From Planctomycetota bacterium (GTDB lineage: Bacteria; Planctomycetota; PUPC01; JACPCR01), in the NCBI GenBank assembly GCA_030740295.1, contig JASLXP010000724.1, positions 1-20,988 of the forward strand: 20,988 nt of DNA, in the 5' to 3' direction. Below are positions 17,112-20,988 of the stretch, piece after piece; the first letter of the stretch is position 1; every line of letters begins with the position of its first letter. A program made the position numbers and the translations under genes. The notes below the pieces were generated by a model. It ran no database searches. It was given only the letters and a program-made list of their open reading frames with translations, and was not told the origin of the DNA.

Positions 17112-17665
17112 AACGCTCGGAAGCCATCGAACGTATACTCGAAAACATTGGCGAAACGGACCTCGCCCTCTTCACCACCGGCATGATCTCCCGCGAGGCA
17201 TTTTCGGCAAAGGATCGTGATGCCAATTTCTACATGATAGGCAGCATGGGTCTGCTCGCGGCCATGGGTCTCGGAATCGCACTCAACAAGCCGGATCGCC
17301 GTATAGTGGTCATCGAAGGAGACGGCAGCGCGCTGATGAGCCTTGGCACGCTTCCCCTCATTGCGCACGAAGCTCCCGGCAATTTCATACACGTCATCCT
17401 CGATAACGAGGCATACGAATCCACCGGCAATCAGCCCTCGATATCCAGAGGCCGCGACCTCGCAAAGCACGCCGAAGCCAGCGGCTATGCAGTTGTGGAC
17501 AGGGCGGAAGAGCTGGCCGCGTTTACCGAAAAGTTCAAGCAACATTGTGCCGCCACCGGCCCCACGTGCCTGGTCGCCAAAGTTGGCGGCCGCGGCTCTC
17601 ACAGTATCCCGCGTATTGATCTTGATCCGCCCGACTTGAAGGACAGGTTCAGGTCGCAATGCTGA
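17108..17665 (+). CDS. ThDP-dependent decarboxylase, beta subunit (phosphonopyruvate/sulfopyruvate decarboxylase type)
   Basis: This 185-residue protein is the diphosphate-binding half of the same enzyme. The cofactor and Mg motif is complete: GDGSALMSLG begins at 71, and the second ligand is in LDNEAYESTG (Asn100). Upstream, TTGMISRE (23-30) and IGSMGLLAAMGLGIAL (44-59) are close to the phosphonopyruvate decarboxylase pattern TTGxxSRE/VGSMG. Together with the alpha subunit it rebuilds a full-length enzyme of about 350 residues. The four-base ATGA overlap argues for translational coupling. A 196-base gap follows before the glycosyltransferase, so this gene may end the transcript, though no terminator was found there. 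Either substrate (phosphono- or sulfopyruvate) is possible; I lean to phosphonopyruvate from the motifs. Confidence 0.82.
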   Translation: MKRSEAIERILENIGETDLALFTTGMISREAFSAKDRDANFYMIGSMGLLAAMGLGIALNKPDRRIVVIEGDGSALMSLGTLPLIAHEAPGNFIHVILDNEAYESTGNQPSISRGRDLAKHAEASGYAVVDRAEELAAFTEKFKQHCAATGPTCLVAKVGGRGSHSIPRIDLDPPDLKDRFRSQC

Positions 17666-17861
17666 GGCCTGCGGCAGCAACCAGACCGCAGGTAGCTACA
17701 AGCTGCTGCAATGGTACACATGCGCTGACGCCCGGTCCGTTCGAGCCGGCGAAAAGTGAGTTGGGGCAATTGCCTGGAAGAGACTGTTGCACGAGTAGCG
17801 GCTCCGATGAAGGATATTCCAGGCATGCCTTAATCCCTGCATCGTCCCCTCCATCTTCAAC

Positions 17862-19445
17862 ATGAGCGAACCCAACCCTGAAAGGGCAGGCAGCCATAAG
17901 AGACAGTTTTGGATCTGCGGTGTCATCCTGATTCTGGTGGCAGCGGCTGTTCGCTTTCATGAACTTGGCGAGAAGAGTCTCTGGCTCGATGAGAGTATCA
18001 GCCTCGTGAGGATTTCCGGGACGTTCGGTGAGATGCTGGACGACGTCATGAGGAACGACGGCCATCCGCCTGTCTATTACGCATGCCTGCACCTGGCGAT
18101 GCTCCCATTTCGAGTATCAGAAGTCGCACAGCCCAGGTTTCCACCGGCCGGGATTACGGATGCAGTGCTGCGATATCCAACCGCCCTTGCTGGCGTCCTG
18201 ACAGTCTTACTCGTGTTGCTGATCGAGTATGAGATGGCTCCGGAATCGCGGTTTCCAGTGGCCACGCTCATCGCAACTTTGTCCGCCTTTCTGCTCTATT
18301 TCTCACAGGAGGCCCGCCACTACGCAGTGGCCGGCTTGTGGACGACCGGCTCGACACTGTTTCTGATTCGTGCGCTGAAGCGCGAAAAGATTGGGGACTG
18401 GATCGGCTTCGTCATTGCCTCGATCCTCGCGCTCTACACTTTCTATTACTCCCTGTTCTTTCTGGTTTCGCAGGCAGCAGGGACGGGCTGGATCAAGTTC
18501 AGGAGCCCAAAGGAAAATCGGCGAAGCAAAGTAATCGCGAGCCTGGCCTTCGCCTTGCCGTTGGCTGCGTTTCTGTTTTACCTGCCAGTGGTGAATCGGA
18601 TGCGGGAGAAAGTGGCTGCCGCGGGGGCGCCTCTGGGATTCAGATTGCCCGGACCGGAATCGTGGCTGCGACTGTTCTCCGAGCTTGGGCTTGGCTTCAA
18701 TCCGCTCCATTCGTTCTTGTGGCCGGAATCGTGGCTGCGACTGTTCTCCGAGCTTGGGCGTGGCTTCAATCCGCTCCATTCGTTCTTGTGGGTGGCCCTC
18801 ATTCTTGGCCCGGCCCTCATTCTTGGTGCGGCTTTCGTACTTGTTCCGGCTGTATGGCATGCGGCCCGTTATCAGAATCTCAACGACGAGTCGAGGCTTC
18901 TGCTCTGGCTGTTTCTCGGTCCTCCGGTATGCCTCCTTCTGTTTCCATTCAAACCGCACGTCTTCCAGACCAAGCATCTCTTCGCTCTGGCCCCGATGTT
19001 CTGCCTGCTGGCTGGCGCCATGGTCCGGTCGTTAGTGAAGAGCAATGATTCCAGGAAGGCCCTGGTCTTCGGCACGGTCTTGGTCCTGATCAATCTGCAT
19101 TCGATCTTCCATTACAAATCGGACTTCGTGAAAGAAGACTGGTCGGGCGCCGCTTCATTTCTCGAGCATGAGGACGTTCCCAGTGCGATCGTGGCCGCGC
19201 CGTCCTACCTCAGAGTTCCGCTGACACGCTACCTCGGAGACCAGAGTCGGGTCTATTCGCCGGCTGAGATTGATCCGCGACAGGATCTGTGGCTCGTCGA
19301 GCTGCTCGAGAGCCCCGTGAGCTTCGAGGACTTCAAGACAAAGGAAATCGTTGCCAGAACCCGGAAGCCTGAACGAGAGGAGTTCTTTCATGGTGAGCTG
19401 GGGGTCATCCGCCTCACGCACTGGAAGGTACGAATAACCCGGTAA
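17862..19445 (+). CDS. GT39-type (ArnT/PMT-like) membrane glycosyltransferase with internal tandem repeat
   Basis: This 527-residue multispan membrane protein resembles family 39 (GT-C fold) transferases, which move a sugar from a polyprenyl-phosphate carrier to lipid or protein on the periplasmic side. Span one (18-31) is followed by the first periplasmic loop with the catalytic acid pair in SLWLDESISL (Asp43, Glu44), the conserved DGHPPVYY (66-73) and QEARHYAVAGLW (149-160). About ten further hydrophobic spans follow, then a soluble C-terminal part (about 400-527). Residues 265-287 are duplicated almost exactly as 288-310. The repeat begins PESWLRLFSELG, which is wording found in one loop of relatives, so this looks like a local duplication. 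No clear ribosome-binding site is seen. The acceptor and sugar are unknown. Confidence 0.78.
   Translation: MSEPNPERAGSHKRQFWICGVILILVAAAVRFHELGEKSLWLDESISLVRISGTFGEMLDDVMRNDGHPPVYYACLHLAMLPFRVSEVAQPRFPPAGITDAVLRYPTALAGVLTVLLVLLIEYEMAPESRFPVATLIATLSAFLLYFSQEARHYAVAGLWTTGSTLFLIRALKREKIGDWIGFVIASILALYTFYYSLFFLVSQAAGTGWIKFRSPKENRRSKVIASLAFALPLAAFLFYLPVVNRMREKVAAAGAPLGFRLPGPESWLRLFSELGLGFNPLHSFLWPESWLRLFSELGRGFNPLHSFLWVALILGPALILGAAFVLVPAVWHAARYQNLNDESRLLLWLFLGPPVCLLLFPFKPHVFQTKHLFALAPMFCLLAGAMVRSLVKSNDSRKALVFGTVLVLINLHSIFHYKSDFVKEDWSGAASFLEHEDVPSAIVAAPSYLRVPLTRYLGDQSRVYSPAEIDPRQDLWLVELLESPVSFEDFKTKEIVARTRKPEREEFFHGELGVIRLTHWKVRITR
18654..18791 (+). repeat. 69-bp in-frame tandem duplication
   Basis: Units at 18654-18722 and 18723-18791 are identical except for one base (T at 18691, G at 18760), which changes Leu277 to Arg300 in the second copy. 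Each unit encodes 23 residues, PESWLRLFSELG followed by (L/R)GFNPLHSFLW. Confidence 0.95.
18794..18829 (+). repeat. 18-bp tandem repeat next to the 69-bp duplication
   Basis: GGCCCTCATTCTTGG begins at 18794 and again at 18812. The 18-base units match at 16 of 18 positions and encode ALILGP/ALILGA in frame. It starts three bases after the larger repeat ends. Confidence 0.8.
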
Positions 19446-19531
19446 ATTGACTTCCAGGCCGCCGGGGAGATGATGCCCCGCCTTGGGAAAACAGGATACA
19501 AATCTTTATTTCACACCATTGGAGATGAGCC

Positions 19532-20557
19532 ATGTATAAGTGCGCCATGTTAGGCTGCGGCCCGCGAGCGCGGGGCCACGCTGCTGCTTACAAGCATGTT
19601 CAGGGCGGGAACCTGAGCGCTATCTGCGATATGAACGAAGAGCGTCTGGATGCCTTTTCGGAGGAGTTCGGCATCGAGACAAAATACACCAGCTATGAGG
19701 AAATGTTGGAGAAGGAAAAGCCGGAGGTCCTTCACATCATTACGCCTCCGACCATTCGCCACAGTGTCATGCAGATCGCGTCCGATGCGAACGTGCCCGC
19801 AGTCGTTATTGAAAAACCGATCGCCATTCAGGCCGAAGATTTCAGGGACCTCGTCGCGCTGTCCGAGTCAACAAACACGAAATTCTGCGTGAACACTCAG
19901 CTAAACTTTCATCCGGCCAACCTGCGCCTTAAGCAGCTCGTCAATGACGGCAGGATCGGTGACATCAAATTCATCGACGCCAGTGCGCGATCCACTCCGA
20001 TCGATCAGGGGCCGCACGTTCTGCAACTCGTTTCATCCTACATCGATAATTCGCGGCCGACACAGGTGTTCGGCAACATTTCAGGAGGCGAGAACCTGGC
20101 AGGGCGTCAGCCTTCGCCGGATGATGCGACCGCGACCATTTTCTACGAAAACGGCGTTCGTACTTCGGTGTCCTTCGGCCTCAGGGGCGGGCCTCATGCG
20201 GATGACAACGAATCTCGCTATCAGCACAAACGCGTGGCGGTGTACGGCACCGAAGGCTTCGCCCACTGGCGCATGAACGGCTGGGAATGCTATACGAAAG
20301 AAGACGGGTACGAATCGGGGGTTCACGGCTATGGCGAGGAAGACATCCTTGGCCAGGCCGGGCTGACCGAGGCCATCTTTGCCTGGCTTGATGATGACAA
20401 TAACCTTCACCCGACCCATCTGGACCAGTCGCTCGCCGAATTTAATCTGCTGATGGGCATGTACCACAGCGGCATGACCCGCGAGCCGATTTCGCTGCCG
20501 TTCGATCCGCCGGACAATATCATCGAATCGATGCAAGGGATGTTTCCCGCTGAGTAA
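19532..20557 (+). CDS. Gfo/Idh/MocA family NAD(P)-dependent oxidoreductase
   Basis: This 341-residue cytoplasmic dehydrogenase or sugar-modifying enzyme has the N-terminal Rossmann fold (1-120), opening CAMLGCGPRARGH with the glycine-rich nucleotide loop. It has the family EKP motif at VIEKPIAI (lysine at about 94) and a C-terminal beta-sheet domain. The usual active-site DxGxH segment reads IDQGPHVLQLVSSYI, so the aspartate and histidine are kept. Such enzymes oxidise or reduce sugars, inositols and cyclitols, and the substrate cannot be told from sequence. GGAG seven bases before the ATG fixes the start. An intrinsic terminator follows 23 bases after the stop. The 86-base gap from the glycosyltransferase could hold its own promoter, although only a TTGACT at 19447-19452 without a matching -10 was seen. 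Confidence 0.9.
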   Translation: MYKCAMLGCGPRARGHAAAYKHVQGGNLSAICDMNEERLDAFSEEFGIETKYTSYEEMLEKEKPEVLHIITPPTIRHSVMQIASDANVPAVVIEKPIAIQAEDFRDLVALSESTNTKFCVNTQLNFHPANLRLKQLVNDGRIGDIKFIDASARSTPIDQGPHVLQLVSSYIDNSRPTQVFGNISGGENLAGRQPSPDDATATIFYENGVRTSVSFGLRGGPHADDNESRYQHKRVAVYGTEGFAHWRMNGWECYTKEDGYESGVHGYGEEDILGQAGLTEAIFAWLDDDNNLHPTHLDQSLAEFNLLMGMYHSGMTREPISLPFDPPDNIIESMQGMFPAE

Positions 20558-20580
20558 GCAAGCCTTCGCTGACTTCATAT

Positions 20581-20617
20581 GGCGACAATTGCCACACGGC
20601 GGTTGTCGCCGTTTTCT
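20581..20617 (+). terminator. Intrinsic terminator of the oxidoreductase gene
   Basis: GGCGACAATTGCC and GGCGGTTGTCGCC (20581-20593 and 20598-20610) fold into a 13-pair stem with two G-U pairs and an ACAC loop. GTTTTCTT follows. It isolates the oxidoreductase from the prepilin-like gene. Confidence 0.8.
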
Positions 20618-20631
20618 TGAAAGGCTGATCC

Positions 20632-20676
20632 ATGTACATAGACTGGACCTGCGGCCAGCCAGGGAGCAAGGAATGA
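20632..20676 (+). CDS. 14-codon upstream ORF coupled to the prepilin-like gene
   Basis: An ATG at 20632 preceded by AAAGG (seven bases away) opens a 14-residue frame, MYIDWTCGQPGSKE. Its TGA overlaps the ATG of the next gene as ATGA. It follows directly after a terminator, so it lies at the head of the new transcript. It may be a leader peptide, or a chance frame created by the start region. No amino-acid run typical of attenuators is present. Confidence 0.3.
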   Translation: MYIDWTCGQPGSKE

Positions 20677-20988
20677 ATTCAGGAAATCGCAGGCCGGCAT
20701 TCACGATCATCGAGCTGCTGATCGTGTGCGTTATTCTGGCGGTTCTTACTACTCTCATCCTGTCGGGCATTGGGCATGTAAACACCAAAACCATGTCGCT
20801 CACCTGCCTGAACCGAATGAAAGATATCGGGTCAGGGCTGAAGACTTACATCGCGGAATGGAAAGGCTGGACCCCGCCCAACGGTCAACATTATCCCGCC
20901 CTGATGGGGATGCCGGTGTACGATCCGGCCGCCCCCTCAGAGTTTGATGAGAATGCAGCCGGCAAGTCCAAGGCGTTTATTTGTCCAG
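20673..20988 (+). CDS. Prepilin-like (type II pseudopilin-type) protein, C-terminus cut by window edge
   Basis: The first 105 residues are visible. The N-terminus has a short basic leader, MNSGNRRPA, followed by FTIIELLIVCVILAVLTTLIL, the methylation/cleavage motif of type IV pilins and type II secretion pseudopilins. Prepilin peptidase would cut before Phe10. The -1 residue is alanine where glycine is usual, and Glu at position +5 is kept. After the hydrophobic helix comes CLNRMKDIGSGLKTYIAEW, typical of the large planctomycete/lentisphaeral secreted families with this leader. AGGGAG six bases before the ATG at 20673 supports the start. Such genomes often carry many of these proteins, so a specific pilus role cannot be assigned. 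Confidence 0.85.
   Translation, partial: MNSGNRRPAFTIIELLIVCVILAVLTTLILSGIGHVNTKTMSLTCLNRMKDIGSGLKTYIAEWKGWTPPNGQHYPALMGMPVYDPAAPSEFDENAAGKSKAFICP

Noticed and set aside
16922..17680. Minus-strand open frame of 252 codons across both decarboxylase genes
   Set aside because: The plus-strand genes overlap in ATGA and carry complete cofactor motifs; the antisense frame has no recognisable domain.
17666..17861. Possible pseudogene or small gene between the decarboxylase and the glycosyltransferase
   Set aside because: Short frames are present but none has a ribosome site or recognisable product, and the region shows no similarity by eye to the flanking genes.
19463..19482. Hairpin (CGGGG...CCCCG) between the glycosyltransferase and the oxidoreductase as a terminator
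   Set aside because: The stem is only five pairs and no T run follows it.
20081..20803. Minus-strand open frame of 240 codons at the right end
   Set aside because: It runs opposite the oxidoreductase, its terminator and the prepilin start, and has no ribosome site or family resemblance.

Overview
The window looks like chromosomal DNA from a Gram-negative-type bacterium, most likely of the Planctomycetes-Verrucomicrobia-Lentisphaerae (PVC) breadth or an uncultured relative. Pointers are a primary sigma factor with a long helical insert between regions 1.2 and 2, a DUF4175-like giant membrane protein, a squalene-hopene cyclase, an outer-membrane barrel of DUF3187 type, and a prepilin-like protein with an FTIIELL leader. 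The lineage is an inference from protein style; no rRNA or other decisive marker is present. No CRISPR array, tRNA, rRNA, transposase or phage gene was seen.

Layout. 1-964 (minus) is the N-terminal three quarters of enolase, cut by the window edge. 1219-2892 (minus) is RpoD, with a clear intrinsic terminator at 1156-1191 and a good sigma-70 promoter at 3003-3031. 3314-3790 (plus) is a DinB-fold protein. 3821-8374 (minus) is a compact four-gene ABC sugar importer in the order binding protein, double ATPase, permease, permease. This is the gene order of the E. coli galactofuranose system YtfQ-YtfR-YtfT-YjfF. 8499-12701 (plus) is a 1400-residue DUF4175-like membrane protein. 12702-12976 holds an imperfect inverted repeat of about 144 bp and a strong bidirectional hairpin terminator. 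12977-13177 (minus) is a TatA/TatE-like protein.

From 13454 every gene is on the plus strand: squalene-hopene cyclase, DUF3187 barrel, a split thiamine-diphosphate decarboxylase resembling phosphonopyruvate/sulfopyruvate decarboxylase (two overlapping genes), a GT39-type membrane glycosyltransferase, a Gfo/Idh/MocA oxidoreductase with its own terminator, and a prepilin-like gene that runs off the right edge.

How they may work together. The importer is a self-contained uptake unit. The cyclase, barrel and split decarboxylase are close enough (gaps of 42, 43 and -4 bp) to be one transcript. That raises the possibility of an envelope-lipid function joining hopanoid synthesis with a phosphono- or sulfo-aldehyde. 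No PEP mutase, hpn gene or squalene synthase lies in the window, so this link is only a hypothesis. The most checkable oddities are a near-perfect in-frame 69-bp tandem duplication inside the glycosyltransferase, the 12.7-12.9 kb inverted repeat, and a 14-codon upstream ORF coupled by ATGA to the prepilin gene.
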